64,000 nt of DNA from Paenibacillus sp. FSL M7-0420 (GCF_038002345.1 NZ_JBBOCJ010000001.1:5766001-5830000); one strand, 5' to 3'. Positions 24,614-33,526 are shown, counted from the first letter of the stretch. The notes: generated from the sequence alone by a model not told the origin. Program-made: numbers and translations.

Positions 24614-25163
24614 CCATCTGATTGCGTTCGAGGAGGATACTGATATCCTCCATCAGCTTTTTGGCCGAAATCGGCAGCGAGTGTGTAATCCACCATTCCA
24701 TTACGCCCACAGCAGCCGAAGCCATAAAATGCAGCAGCATCTCCTTGTTCATCCCCCGGTTCACACCATTCATATCGATCTGCTCCGCCAGTCCCTCCAT
24801 CAGCATTGCATGCAGACGGCTTCTGAAGGCAGGAATGCCGCTGTTATTAATCAGGGTAATGAAGACGGCAGCATGTTGCTCGACATATTCAGCCGTACGC
24901 AGCAGAGGACCGGAAGAGGTGAAATCCAGATTCTCCTGGACGCCCATACAGCGGTCACGCAGCTCCGTCATTTCCTGCTCCACACACTGATCCAGCAGAT
25001 CATATTTGTCCACAAAATGCAGATAGATAGTCCCTCTGCTGACATTAGCCCGCTCCGCAATCTCATGTACCGTAATCTGTTCAAAGCTCTTCTCTTCCAT
25101 CAGACTAATAAACGCCTTAAAAATAGCATCCCGCGTCTTCCCAATACGCCTGTCCACCGCCAT
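24585..25163 (-). CDS. TetR/AcrR-family transcriptional regulator
   Basis: The N-terminal helix-turn-helix is clear: TRDAIFKAFISLMEEKSFEQ, then ITVHEIAERANVSRGTIYLH and FVDKYDLLD. The C-terminal ligand domain includes FMASAAVGVMEWWITHSLPI, a pattern of the TetR_C_8/DhaS-like group. I choose the ATG at 25163 because AAGGAGATGTAAGAGGG precedes it; a start at 25205 has no site. No target gene is adjacent: the left neighbour is convergent and the right side is repeat DNA. Confidence 0.88.
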   Translation of the reverse strand: MAVDRRIGKTRDAIFKAFISLMEEKSFEQITVHEIAERANVSRGTIYLHFVDKYDLLDQCVEQEMTELRDRCMGVQENLDFTSSGPLLRTAEYVEQHAAVFITLINNSGIPAFRSRLHAMLMEGLAEQIDMNGVNRGMNKEMLLHFMASAAVGVMEWWITHSLPISAKKLMEDISILLERNQMGPQPLDALP

Positions 25164-25248
25164 CCCTCTTACATCTCCTTCCCCTGAGCTCTTAGTTGGG
25201 TTCATTATATTTAACAGTTGTCAAAAAATCAACAGATGTGCAGAATTA

Positions 25249-25560
25249 TGGAGCACTTGTGCTCTTCATTCACGCTCCCCGCCCGTTTTCGGCGAATTCA
25301 GGGGCATTTGTGCTCCTCATTTACGCTCCCCGCCCGCTTTCGCCGAATTCAGGGGCACTTGTGCTCTTCATTCAGACTGCTCAAAGGGATTAATCCCTTT
25401 CATTTCTACACAGCTGCCATTTCTAGCTAAATCAATGGGATTTATACCTTTCATTTCTACACATCCGCCACTTTCAGCCAAATTAATGGGATTTATCCCT
25501 TTCATTTCGCACCATCCACCACTTCTAGCCGAATCAATGGGACTTATCCCTTTGAATATC
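25249..25560. repeat. Two adjoining 51-bp repeat arrays with different hairpin cores
   Basis: Three copies with the core AGGGGCACTTGTGCTCTT step by 51 bp (25249, 25300, 25351). Then four copies with the core GGGATTAATCCC or GGGATTTATCCC step by 51 bp (GGG at 25386, 25437, 25488, 25539). The two sets share TTTC/TTCATT flanks and the AAATTCAGG or AATTAATGG link. Open frames cross the arrays because the period is 17 codons, but they lack start signals. Confidence 0.9.
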
Positions 25561-25740
25561 ACACATCACCCGCCTGCAGCCGGGCTAGAGGTAGTGTTGA
25601 TTACAAGCTGCAGTTTCACCAACGATTTAGCCATTTTTTTCAGGCATTCCAGTAGTCGAGGTTTCCCAGAATAGTGTGAGGGTAGCAACAGGCTAATGAG
25701 CGGTTTTCGGTCAGCGGGTTGTGTGCAGTGGGGCATTACA

Positions 25741-25970
25741 GCGTGTTATGGGGGCTACCTGTCGTGAGCTGTGTGGGCGTGTTATGGGGAGCTACCTGTC
25801 GTGAGCTGTGTGGGCGTGTTATGGGGAGCTACCTGTCGTGAGCTGTGTGGGCGTGTTATGGGCTACGTGTCGTGAGCTGTGAGGGCGTGTTATGGGCTAC
25901 GTGTCGTGAGTTGCATGTTATGAGCCACGTGTGATGAGCTATGTACGATGAGCTACTACATGTCATGAGC
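25741..25970. repeat. GT-rich minisatellite of about 37 bp
   Basis: GCGTGTTATGGG ... GTCGTGAGCTGTGTGG recurs at 25741, 25777, 25814, 25851 and 25885 (steps 36, 37, 37, 34). It then decays into shorter fragments (TTATGAGCCACGTGTGATGA) up to about 25970. It has no spacers of unique sequence and no coding frame with a start signal. Confidence 0.88.
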
Positions 25971-25981
25971 TGCGGGTTGGC

Positions 25982-26015
25982 GGCAGCAGATTACAATATG
26001 ATGTAATCTGCTGCC
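25982..26015. terminator. Perfect 14-bp hairpin after the MBL hydrolase gene
   Basis: GGCAGCAGATTACA (25982-25995), loop ATATGA, and TGTAATCTGCTGCC (26002-26015) form a perfect stem. No T-run follows on either strand. It lies 28 bp after the stop at 26043, so an mRNA 3'-end role is likely. Confidence 0.6.
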
Positions 26016-26042
26016 AGCTGCCTGCTCATTTCCCGCGCCGGC

Positions 26043-27077
26043 CTACTCCACAGCCGTGAAAAGCAGGTCGCCGCCTGGCCCGGCCTCCGTCTCGGCCGCC
26101 CGCCCCCGGCGCACCAGCTCGGCCAGATGGGCCAGCGCCTCGCTCATGGCGAACCGCATCTGGTGCGCTGTCGCGACCCGGCTGCGGAACAGCCCCTCGC
26201 AGACCGCGAACCCGCTCTGCGGTCCGCCCGCGAGCAGCGCGGCTGTAGCATCCAGCCGCTCCTCATGATGCCGGAGCAGGCTGTCCGCCCGCGCCGTGAA
26301 CCCCGGGAACGGTTCCCGGTGGCCCGGGAACGCCAGCGTTACCCGCAGGCTGCGCAGCTCCCGCAGCCCCTCCAAGAACGTCAGCAGCGGCTGCGGATCG
26401 CTGCCTGGCTGCAGGCCGACATTGGGCGAGATCTGCGGCAGCACAGCATCGCCGCAGAGGATCTGCCCGCTGCCGCCGTGGTAGAACGACACATGCCCCG
26501 GCGCATGCCCGCCTGTGATAATGGGCTGCCATTTCCGGCTGCCCATCACAAACGGCTCCGCGGCATGGATATAGGTGACCTCCGGCTGCGGGGTCACCTC
26601 GGGCAGGAAGCTATCCAGATGCTCCCGGATACCCAGAAGCCACTCCTCCGGCATGCCATGCCGCCGGAAAAAGAGCGGCAGCGCCTCATTCAGAATCGCC
26701 TCGTCCCCCCAGGCCAGGGCAGCCTCGGCATGCGCCCGCTCGCTCATCCACACCCGCGCTCCGCTGCGGGACTGCATCCAGCCTGCCAGCCCGTAATGGT
26801 CGGGATGATGATGGGTCACCACGATATCCCGCACCTGCGCCCAGGTAAGGCTCAGCGCCTCGAGTACCCCCTGCCAAGCAAGCTCGGCAGCCGGTGTATG
26901 CGGGCCCGGATCAATGACCGTAACCCTGCCGTCCTTGTCCGGCAGAAGATAGCTGTTAACCTGGCGCAGCGGCAGCCCCATTGGTACAGATACCTGAAGA
27001 ACTCCTTCGTCCCAAGCTTGAATGATCTCCTTGTTCAACCTTCCTTCGCCTCCTCTAAGCCCTCTCCCTGATGCCAT
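26043..27077 (-). CDS. MBL-fold metallo-hydrolase
   Basis: This is a metallo-beta-lactamase-fold hydrolase with the zinc motif THHHPDHYG (HxHxDH), VIDPGPHTP before it, GGHAPGHVSFYHGGSGQILCG (late His and Asp ligands) and AFPGHREPF. A winged-helix-like tail (SRVATAHQMRFAMSEALAHL) resembles LACTB2-type proteins. Substrates of this subgroup are unknown. The frame starts at ATG 27077, 2 bp after the methyltransferase stop; a TTG at 27038 has a better site (GAGGAGGCGAAGGAAGG) and would give MNKEIIQAWDEG. Composition is GC-rich compared with the repeats next to it. Confidence 0.9.
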   Translation of the reverse strand: MASGRGLRGGEGRLNKEIIQAWDEGVLQVSVPMGLPLRQVNSYLLPDKDGRVTVIDPGPHTPAAELAWQGVLEALSLTWAQVRDIVVTHHHPDHYGLAGWMQSRSGARVWMSERAHAEAALAWGDEAILNEALPLFFRRHGMPEEWLLGIREHLDSFLPEVTPQPEVTYIHAAEPFVMGSRKWQPIITGGHAPGHVSFYHGGSGQILCGDAVLPQISPNVGLQPGSDPQPLLTFLEGLRELRSLRVTLAFPGHREPFPGFTARADSLLRHHEERLDATAALLAGGPQSGFAVCEGLFRSRVATAHQMRFAMSEALAHLAELVRRGRAAETEAGPGGDLLFTAVE

Positions 27078-27079
27078 CT

Positions 27080-27817
27080 CTAAGGTCTACCTCCCATGAA
27101 GATCATGCGGGCTGAGGCTTCAGCGTCATATTCCTCTTCATCGTAGCCGCCGTGAACGGTATCCAGCCGCAGCCCGGCAGCGTCAAGCATTCTGCGGAAA
27201 TCCTCCAGCGTGTAGAGCTTCACCCGTTCCTGGCATTTGCGGGCCGGAGCGTTCCCAGCCTTCGAGGTCAGCAGGATCTCCTTTTTCACATACCCCTCCT
27301 CGATCCGGCGGGTCTCGTCAATCGTGATATCTCCATCCTCCCGGACCGAATGGGGCACCAGATGGCGGATGACGTAAGCCGGGTTCAGAAAATCAATGAG
27401 GAACCGGCCACCCGGCTTCAGCATCCGGCAGATCTCCTTAAGCACCTTAATCTGCTCCTCATCCTCTTCAAAATACCCAAAAGAAGTGAACAAATTGACC
27501 ACAGCATCGAAGCCGCCCGTAAGCGGAAGCTCACGCATATCCGAGCGCAGCCAGGTTACCTGCTCGGCACCCGCCTGCGCACGCGCCTCACGCAGCAGCA
27601 CCTCCGACAGATCCACGCCCGTTACTTCATATCCAGCCTGCGACAGAGCCAGCGAATGGCGGCCCATGCCGCAGCAGAGGTCCAGTACCTTCGCGCCCCG
27701 GGGCAGGCCAAGCCACTGGATCAGGCTCTCCACCTCATGACGCGCACCGCTGAAATCCCTGTGTTTGTATACAATCAGATAGTCCTCGCCAAAACATTTC
27801 TCATACCACTCACTCAT
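27080..27817 (-). CDS. Class I SAM-dependent methyltransferase
   Basis: The SAM-binding core shows VLDLCCGMGRHSLALSQAGY (motif I), VTGVDLSEVLLREARAQ (acidic loop), FDAVVNLFTSFGYFEEDEEQ and MLKPGGRFLIDFLNP. This resembles the YcgJ/UbiE-like group with unknown small-molecule substrates. The ATG at 27817 (MSEWYEKCF) has CAGGAGAG close upstream and gives 245 residues; an upstream frame adds 11 codons. It is translationally next to the MBL hydrolase gene, forming a likely two-gene operon. Confidence 0.88.
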   Translation of the reverse strand: MSEWYEKCFGEDYLIVYKHRDFSGARHEVESLIQWLGLPRGAKVLDLCCGMGRHSLALSQAGYEVTGVDLSEVLLREARAQAGAEQVTWLRSDMRELPLTGGFDAVVNLFTSFGYFEEDEEQIKVLKEICRMLKPGGRFLIDFLNPAYVIRHLVPHSVREDGDITIDETRRIEEGYVKKEILLTSKAGNAPARKCQERVKLYTLEDFRRMLDAAGLRLDTVHGGYDEEEYDAEASARMIFMGGRP

Positions 27818-27918
27818 CTCTCTCCTGGCTCCCTCCATACCCCGCTTCACCGCACGGGCTTATCCCTGTCTCTAATAACGCCTATTGTACCGCCTTTTAC
27901 TATAGAAGCCCAGCGAAG

Positions 27919-28119
27919 TCACAGACCTGCAACACATAATATTTTATTTATAATTAGAGGAACAGGATCACAGTGTGGACAAAAAACATAATAATTCGCA
28001 ATACCTCGCGGCGCATATGTATTCAGTCTTCCGCATAACAAACAGCAGTCCCGGCGTTCCCGCCAGGCCTGCTGCACATCTATAGGTTCGGTTCTGCATT
28101 CGTTCGATTCTATGCTCAA
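27919..28119 (-). CDS. Putative small zinc-ribbon protein, 66 aa
   Basis: The frame holds two cysteine pairs, CCLLCGRLNTYAPRGIANYY followed by VFCPHCD, in the CxxC...CxxC form of a zinc ribbon. It has a charged N-terminus (RTEPIDVQQAWRERRD) and a short hydrophobic tail (PLIINKILCVAGL). The start is weak: TTG at 28119 with a poor AAGCGATAA ahead of it, only 17 bp after the stop of the glucosidase gene, so it may be coupled to it. The cysteine layout and length argue for a real gene. A chance frame cannot be excluded. Confidence 0.4.
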   Translation of the reverse strand: MSIESNECRTEPIDVQQAWRERRDCCLLCGRLNTYAPRGIANYYVFCPHCDPVPLIINKILCVAGL

Positions 28120-28136
28120 TTATCGCTTGGGTTCGC

Positions 28137-29843
28137 TTAAGCAGGACCCTTATCTATCCGCTGCAGATACACGCGCGCTTCATAAGGGCGGAGCTTCAAC
28201 TGCTGGAGATCCTCCTCCTGAGCAGGCTCATAATTGGAGATCAGCAGCTCCAGCTTCGCGGCCGACTGGAATTCCTCCGGCAGCTCGAATACCGGCTCAT
28301 GCCCGAAGAAATTCAGGATCACGAGCAGGCGCTCGTCCTCCAGCGTCCGGGTATAGGCATAGATTTCGGGATGCTCCTTCAGCAGCAGTCCGTATTCACC
28401 ATAGACGATGACCTGATGTTTTTTGCGCAGCTGGATCAGCTTCTTATAATAGTTGAAAATAGAGTCCGGGTCCTTGACGCTTCTGGCTGCGTTGATCTCC
28501 CGGGAGTTCGAGTTGACCCTGATCCACGGGACACCTGTGGTGAACCCGCCTTCCTCGCCATCATCCCATTGCATCGGAGTCCGGGCGTTGTCACGGCTCT
28601 TGGTATGAATTGCCGCCATGATGTCGGCTTCGGGAACACCGCCGTTGCGCTTTTCCTCATAATAGTTCAAGGTCTCCACATCCCGGTAATCATCGATCGA
28701 CTCGAAGGCTACATTGGTCATGCCGATCTCCTCACCCTGATAAATATACGGCGTACCTTCAAGCATATGAATGAAGGTGGCGAGCATCTTGGCCGACGGT
28801 ACCCGGTAGTACAGGTCATCCCCGAACCGCGATACCGAGCGCGGCTGATCATGGTTACACAGATAGTTGGCGTTCCAGCCCCGGTTATGCAGCACGGTCT
28901 GCCAATCGCTGATGATGGTCTTCAGGTCCGTCAGCTTCCAGGGCACGACATCCCACTTCCCGCTGCCCGGCGAAGCGGCATCCAAATTCATATGCTCGAA
29001 CTGAAAGGTCATATTCAGCTCGCGGCGTCCGTCACCGACATAATCCAGCGCCTGCTCCGGCCCGAGGCCCGAGGTCTCCCCTACCGTCATGATGTCATAG
29101 TAATAGAGCACCTGATCGTGCAGATTTTGCAGCAGGGTATGCACATGATTCAAGTTCGAGAACATATCATAGGCGCGGACAGTGGGGGTGCCGCCGGGAT
29201 TCAGGGCATCCGGGTAGCCTTCCGCCTTCACGATATGGGCAATTGCATCGAAGCGGAAGCCATCTACACCCTTCTTCAGCCACCACTGCACCATCTCATG
29301 CAGCTTGTCGATTACAGCAGGATTCTCCCAGTTGAGATCGGGCTGGAACCGGGAATACAGATGCAGGTAATATTCATCCGTACGGGGATCAAGCTCCCAG
29401 ACCGAACCGCTGAAGTAGGATTCCCAGTTGTTCGGCGGACCACCGTTTTTACCTTTTCGCCATATATAATAGTCACGCTTGGGATTGTCCTTCGAGCTTC
29501 TGGATTCCACGAACCACGGATGCTCATGCGAGGTATGATTCAGCACCAGGTCCATCATCAGCTTCATTCCGCGGGAGTGCATCTCGCGCAGCAGCAGGTC
29601 AAAATCATCCATCGTGCCGAATTCCTTCATAATGTCGCAATAATCGCTGATATCATAGCCATTATCATGATTCGGGGATTTATAAATCGGACAGACCCAG
29701 ATCACATCCACGCCGAGATCCTGCAAATAATCAAGCTTCGATAATATTCCGCGCAAATCTCCAATTCCGTCACCGTTAGCATCCATGAAGCTGATCGGAT
29801 AGATCTGGTAGACAACACTCTCTTTCCACCATTTAGGGTTCAC
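28137..29843 (-). CDS. GH13 alpha-glucosidase (oligo-1,6-glucosidase type)
   Basis: This cytoplasmic enzyme cleaves glucose from short alpha-glucans. GH13 regions: I MDLVLNHTSHEHPWF, II GVDGFRFDAIAHIVK (nucleophile Asp), III IMTVGETSG (acid/base Glu), and IV YLCNHDQPRSVSRFG. WWKESVVYQIYPISFMDANG is the standard N-terminus. The C-terminal beta domain follows at about 490-568. I choose GTG at 29843 because AGCGGAGGTATCTGAA precedes it; this gives 568 residues, matching the family. An upstream ATG at 29888 lacks a site. Confidence 0.95.
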   Translation of the reverse strand: MNPKWWKESVVYQIYPISFMDANGDGIGDLRGILSKLDYLQDLGVDVIWVCPIYKSPNHDNGYDISDYCDIMKEFGTMDDFDLLLREMHSRGMKLMMDLVLNHTSHEHPWFVESRSSKDNPKRDYYIWRKGKNGGPPNNWESYFSGSVWELDPRTDEYYLHLYSRFQPDLNWENPAVIDKLHEMVQWWLKKGVDGFRFDAIAHIVKAEGYPDALNPGGTPTVRAYDMFSNLNHVHTLLQNLHDQVLYYYDIMTVGETSGLGPEQALDYVGDGRRELNMTFQFEHMNLDAASPGSGKWDVVPWKLTDLKTIISDWQTVLHNRGWNANYLCNHDQPRSVSRFGDDLYYRVPSAKMLATFIHMLEGTPYIYQGEEIGMTNVAFESIDDYRDVETLNYYEEKRNGGVPEADIMAAIHTKSRDNARTPMQWDDGEEGGFTTGVPWIRVNSNSREINAARSVKDPDSIFNYYKKLIQLRKKHQVIVYGEYGLLLKEHPEIYAYTRTLEDERLLVILNFFGHEPVFELPEEFQSAAKLELLISNYEPAQEEDLQQLKLRPYEARVYLQRIDKGPA

Positions 29844-29960
29844 TTCAGATACCTCCGCTTCTCTCGATTCCTGTTGCATAAGACACATTAATATATTTTA
29901 ACCAGAACAACCGCCTTCAACCAACCTTCGTATTCACATGCCTGATCGACCTTTGCGGCA

Positions 29961-30020
29961 AAAAGAAAGGCCGGATACCTGATCGGGTACCCCGCCTTCT
30001 GCCGGCACGTATCCGGCCCA
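29961..30020 (-). terminator. Terminator behind the collagen-like gene
   Basis: GGCCGGATAC (29969-29978) and GTATCCGGCC (30009-30018) are exact inverted arms. On the minus strand the right arm is followed by TTTCTTTTT. It lies about 170 bp after the stop at 30187. Confidence 0.75.
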
Positions 30021-30186
30021 ATAAGTGAAAATATTCTGGTCGAAAGCCGAGCGATGACGCTACATACGGTACGCCTAATTGCATTCCGTACATCTAAATC
30101 GCCTGATTTATTACCGGTGATACGTTAAACCGAACCCCATAAATTGCTCATGGTGAATGAATTCACTTCTTGGTACTGATGCTGTA

Positions 30187-31413
30187 CTAAGCCAGCTGCT
30201 TAATGACAATCGAAGCATTGACATTGGCTTGTGTTCCTCCAGCCAGCGTCTGCAGAGTGACTGCGGCAGCCGAGCTGTGATTCCGAAGCGTCAGCACATC
30301 GCCTGACGATAATGCGATGATCGCCTGCCCGGTGTTCTGCTGGGTGCCTGCGCCCGATCCGTAGACCGTTCCCGGAACCTCCGCCCCATTCACGAATAAG
30401 GCAAACTGGCTGGGTTCCGTACCGGATACCGAGAAATTAACCTCATAGATTCCGTCATTGGCTACCGAAATTGTAGTTGTCCCTGGGGCATGTGTAATTC
30501 CCGGGGTAAGCAGCCCATTCGTATCAAAAGACACATCTGCCTCAATCGGCACTACCAGCGCGCCGAGGTTATAGACGTATCCGAACTGGGCAATTCCACC
30601 GGCTGCCCCTGTGGCACCCGTCGCTCCCGTTGCCCCGGCTGGACCGGCAACTCCTGTTGCACCCGTTGCTCCAGCGGGCCCCGCTACTCCCGTAGCACCT
30701 GTGGCCCCCGCTGCTCCTGCCGTTCCCGCTGGCCCCGCCGGGCCGGTGGCTCCTGCCGTTCCCGCTGGCCCCGCCGGGCCGATGGCTCCCGCCGCTCCCG
30801 CTGGCCCCGCCGGGCCGGTGGCTCCTGCCGCTCCAGCTGGCCCCGCCGGGCCGATGGCTCCTGCCGCTCCAGCTGGCCCCGCCGGGCCCGCCGGACCGAT
30901 CCCGCCCAGCGCTCCGGCCGCGCCTAATGCTCCGGCCGTTCCCGCAGCGCCGAGCGCACCTTGGGTACCGGCTGCGCCCAGCCCCCCGACTACTCCCGCT
31001 GCGCCCAACAGCCCGGCTGCTCCCGCTGCTCCACGGGCACCTGCGGCACCGGCTGCACCTGCGGCGCCAAGTGCTCCGGCCGCGCCAATTGCCCCCAGTG
31101 CCCCTGCGGTTCCCTGTTCGCCCAGCGCTCCGGCTGCTCCCGCTGCACCGAGCGCACCTGCTGCACCTGCGGCTCCCGCCGCTCCCAGCGCTTCAACAGC
31201 GCCTGCCGCGCTTAAGGCTCCTGCCGCACCCGCGGCCCCCAGCGCACCTAATGGAATATTGACGCGGACAATTTGCTGTTTGACGATAATTTTCTTGCAG
31301 CCGCATTTGTTGTCCTTCCGTTTTGTCGCGGGACGTTTCGCTCTTGGCAGAGGGCATCCGGCAAACTCCTCTGTGCAGCTCCGCTTTTTCTTCTTACGTT
31401 CCGTACGACCCAT
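30187..31413 (-). CDS. Collagen-like (BclA-type) surface or spore protein
   Basis: The 408-residue protein has a basic head (MGRTERKKKKRSC, later CGCKKIIVKQQIVRVNIPLG) and a Gly-X-Y region of about 215 residues in two blocks. The first is alanine/leucine-rich (GALGAAGAAG) and nearly free of proline; the second is proline-rich (GPAGPAGPAGAAGAIGPAG). Early in the first block two glycines are replaced (SAA, EAL). The C-terminal domain of about 135 residues (FGYVYNLGALVVPIEADVSF ... GIYEVNFSVSGTEPSQFALF) matches the BclA/C1q-like trimerising domain of exosporium glycoproteins. AGGAGGTGTCAAAT precedes ATG 31413; a GTG at 31422 lies inside that site. It probably forms trimeric filaments on spores. 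Confidence 0.9.
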   Translation of the reverse strand: MGRTERKKKKRSCTEEFAGCPLPRAKRPATKRKDNKCGCKKIIVKQQIVRVNIPLGALGAAGAAGALSAAGAVEALGAAGAAGAAGALGAAGAAGALGEQGTAGALGAIGAAGALGAAGAAGAAGARGAAGAAGLLGAAGVVGGLGAAGTQGALGAAGTAGALGAAGALGGIGPAGPAGPAGAAGAIGPAGPAGAAGATGPAGPAGAAGAIGPAGPAGTAGATGPAGPAGTAGAAGATGATGVAGPAGATGATGVAGPAGATGATGATGAAGGIAQFGYVYNLGALVVPIEADVSFDTNGLLTPGITHAPGTTTISVANDGIYEVNFSVSGTEPSQFALFVNGAEVPGTVYGSGAGTQQNTGQAIIALSSGDVLTLRNHSSAAAVTLQTLAGGTQANVNASIVIKQLA

Positions 31414-32045
31414 ATTTGACACCTCCTATAGACTTTATGTATCCTACTCCGTTTACCCAGAGGGGGCATGGACATTCATCCCGTAGGCAAATATTTATTT
31501 TATGGAAAAGTGGTTAATTGTACAGGATGGACAAGCTCAATTCACCCCGTCAGGCCGAAATTTGTTCTCATACCCGCTCACCACCCGTCCACCAAAAACA
31601 TATACTATTGCCGGACAAACCGCCTTCATTGCCCCGGTGATCACACTTGATTGCATCCTCGCTCAGACTCTCTGCATCAGCAGGCCAAATAAGCCTACTG
31701 ATGCAGTACATACATCCGATTTCAGTGCAGAGTCAAACTTCAGTTGCAGAGTCATCAAATCAGCTATCCGTTGGATTCTGCTGTACAGAATGCAATAGAA
31801 CAGGCTCCGAACGCAAAATAACCCCACAAAGCGGGAGCCAATCACCTTTAAATGCTCAGGTAAATGCTCAGGTGCTTTCGGGGGATGCAAATCATACAAA
31901 TCCTTGTCTTTTCAGAACAAGATAAGCCAAACGGTTGAATCTTGCTGTAGGTTATGGCACCGTTATGGTGATTATGTAGCTATTACGGCCACTCTTCATC
32001 GCTGTATTATGACGATTCTGGAGTAGCATCCGGCGAAATCAGGTG
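31414..32045. repeat. Intergenic region with a degenerate repeat block
   Basis: No gene is convincing. The segment 31690-31800, read on the minus strand, has TTCTATTGCATTCTGTACAG and two CTCTGCAACTGAAG/CTCTGCACTGAAA words. These resemble the 856-960 repeat block. The end of the segment (GGCGAAATCAGGTG) is the start of a 51-bp repeat unit that the insertion sequence interrupts. Confidence 0.5.
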
Positions 32046-32053
32046 CACTAATG
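32046..32053. repeat. Target-site duplication, left copy (CACTAATG)
   Basis: CACTAATG here is repeated exactly at 33697-33704 on the other side of the IS. Confidence 0.9.
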
Positions 32054-32088
32054 CCAATGTCATTAAGTTAAGATATAGAGCCAAAAAC

Positions 32089-32136
32089 AAGAAAAAGGCA
32101 GGTTATCGAAAAGATAGCCTGCTCTTTTTTTGCACA
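32089..32136 (+). terminator. Terminator-like hairpin near the IS left end
   Basis: GGCAGGTTATC-gaaaa-GATAGCCTGC is followed by TCTTTTTTT. It would block transcription entering the IS from outside and so keep transposase expression low. Confidence 0.8.
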
Positions 32137-32203
32137 AAAAAATCTTGACAATCCGTAGAAAACGTGTGGCGAAGCCCCTTGAAAAAACGAGGAGGTTACG
32201 CCA

Positions 32204-33526
32204 ATGAATGCTTATGCAAATTCGCTGAAAGACAGACTGACATCTCTCATCCGTGAGATGGCGGCTGCCCCCGCGCCTTACGTCAGAAACCCGGGAAAGG
32301 ATTTTACCCGAACGAAAAAACTACCCTTTGAAATGGTTATGCAAACCCTGATCTTTATGGGCGGCAACAGCCTCTATAAGGAACTGTTGGAATCGCAGGG
32401 CTATGACGTTAACACCGCAACTTCTTCTGCTTTTGTTCAGCAAAGAAATAAAATTTTGCCGTCTGCGGTCGAATCTTTGTTTCACACCTTTACCGCGTCC
32501 CATACGGAATTCAAGGATTATCGAGGCTATCGATTATTGGCCATTGACGGTTCCGATCTGCATATTGCAACAGATCCTGCGGACCCGTTGACCTATTCTC
32601 AAAGTCAGCCCCACTCGAAAGGCTTTAACCTTCTGCACTTGAACGCTGCTTATGACCTCTGTAACCGGCTTTACGTGGACGCCATCCTTCAACCTCGAAA
32701 GCTACGCAACGAAGGAAGGGCGCTGTCCACGATGGTGGATCGGTCCCCTATTCAGGGGAACGTCATTGTGTTGGCGGATCGAGGATTGGAAAGCTACAAT
32801 ACGTTCGCGCATCTGGAACGGAAAGGATGGAAGTACGTCATACGGGTCAAGGATTTGCATTCGAATGGCATTCTTTCGGGCTTGCACTTGACCTTTGAAG
32901 GGGCGTTTGATCAGGAGATTCACCTGACGCTGACTAAAAAACGAACGAAAGCGTTCAGGGATCACCCCGAAATCTATAAAATTCTTCCGGCCACCTCTAG
33001 CTTTGATTTTCTGGACATGCAAAAGAACCTGTTTTACCCGATTTCCTTTCGGGTGGTTCGTTTCCTCCTGCCCAGTGGCGATTATGAAACCGTCATTACC
33101 AATCTACCGGCTGCTGAATTCTCACCGGATGAACTCCGGGAACTGTATCACCTGCGATGGGGGATTGAGACCTCTTTCCGGGCCTTAAAATACACCATCG
33201 GTCTGACCCATTTTCACGCAAAGAAGCAAGAGTCCATTACCCAAGAGATATTCGCAAGAATGATCCTCTACAATTTCGCTGAAATGATTACCTCGCACGT
33301 AGTCATTTCCCAAAAGGATAAACGGCACCTCTACCAAGTCAACTTCACGGTGGCCGTTCACGTCTGTAGACATTTCCTGCGCTCCAAGGGCGATGGACCC
33401 CCGCCTGATGTGGAAGCTTTGATTCGCAAAAATATGTTGCCGATTCGTCTCACCCGTCCTGGGCAAAGGAATACACGCAGAATACGTAGCAAATCCGCCA
33501 TTAGCTTCGTCTACAGAGTAGCATAA
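32204..33526 (+). CDS. IS4-family transposase (DDE)
   Basis: The product has 440 residues and is intact. The IS4 signature YREK is present in YHLRWGIETSFRALKYTIGL (Y-2-R-3-E-6-K), which carries the catalytic Glu. The first Asp is in LLAIDGSDLH and the second in VIVLADRGLESYNT. CGAGGAGGTTACGCCA precedes the ATG, a strong site. The C-terminus ends in a basic stretch (RPGQRNTRRIRSKSAISFVY). The undamaged frame and perfect duplication suggest recent movement. Confidence 0.95.
   Translation: MNAYANSLKDRLTSLIREMAAAPAPYVRNPGKDFTRTKKLPFEMVMQTLIFMGGNSLYKELLESQGYDVNTATSSAFVQQRNKILPSAVESLFHTFTASHTEFKDYRGYRLLAIDGSDLHIATDPADPLTYSQSQPHSKGFNLLHLNAAYDLCNRLYVDAILQPRKLRNEGRALSTMVDRSPIQGNVIVLADRGLESYNTFAHLERKGWKYVIRVKDLHSNGILSGLHLTFEGAFDQEIHLTLTKKRTKAFRDHPEIYKILPATSSFDFLDMQKNLFYPISFRVVRFLLPSGDYETVITNLPAAEFSPDELRELYHLRWGIETSFRALKYTIGLTHFHAKKQESITQEIFARMILYNFAEMITSHVVISQKDKRHLYQVNFTVAVHVCRHFLRSKGDGPPPDVEALIRKNMLPIRLTRPGQRNTRRIRSKSAISFVYRVA

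Noticed and set aside
25741..25970. CRISPR-like or attachment-site array
   Set aside because: The 37-bp units have no spacers and decay on one side. No integrase is nearby.
28299..29744. 481-residue plus-strand frame over the GH13 gene, and a 496-residue one at 57925-59415
   Set aside because: Both are antisense to genes with intact catalytic motifs. Long antisense frames are common in GC-rich Paenibacillus genes.
30611..31486. 291-residue plus-strand frame opposite the collagen-like gene
   Set aside because: It is the Ala/Pro-rich complement of Gly-X-Y repeats. The minus strand has AGGAGG, a BclA-like C-terminal domain and a terminator.
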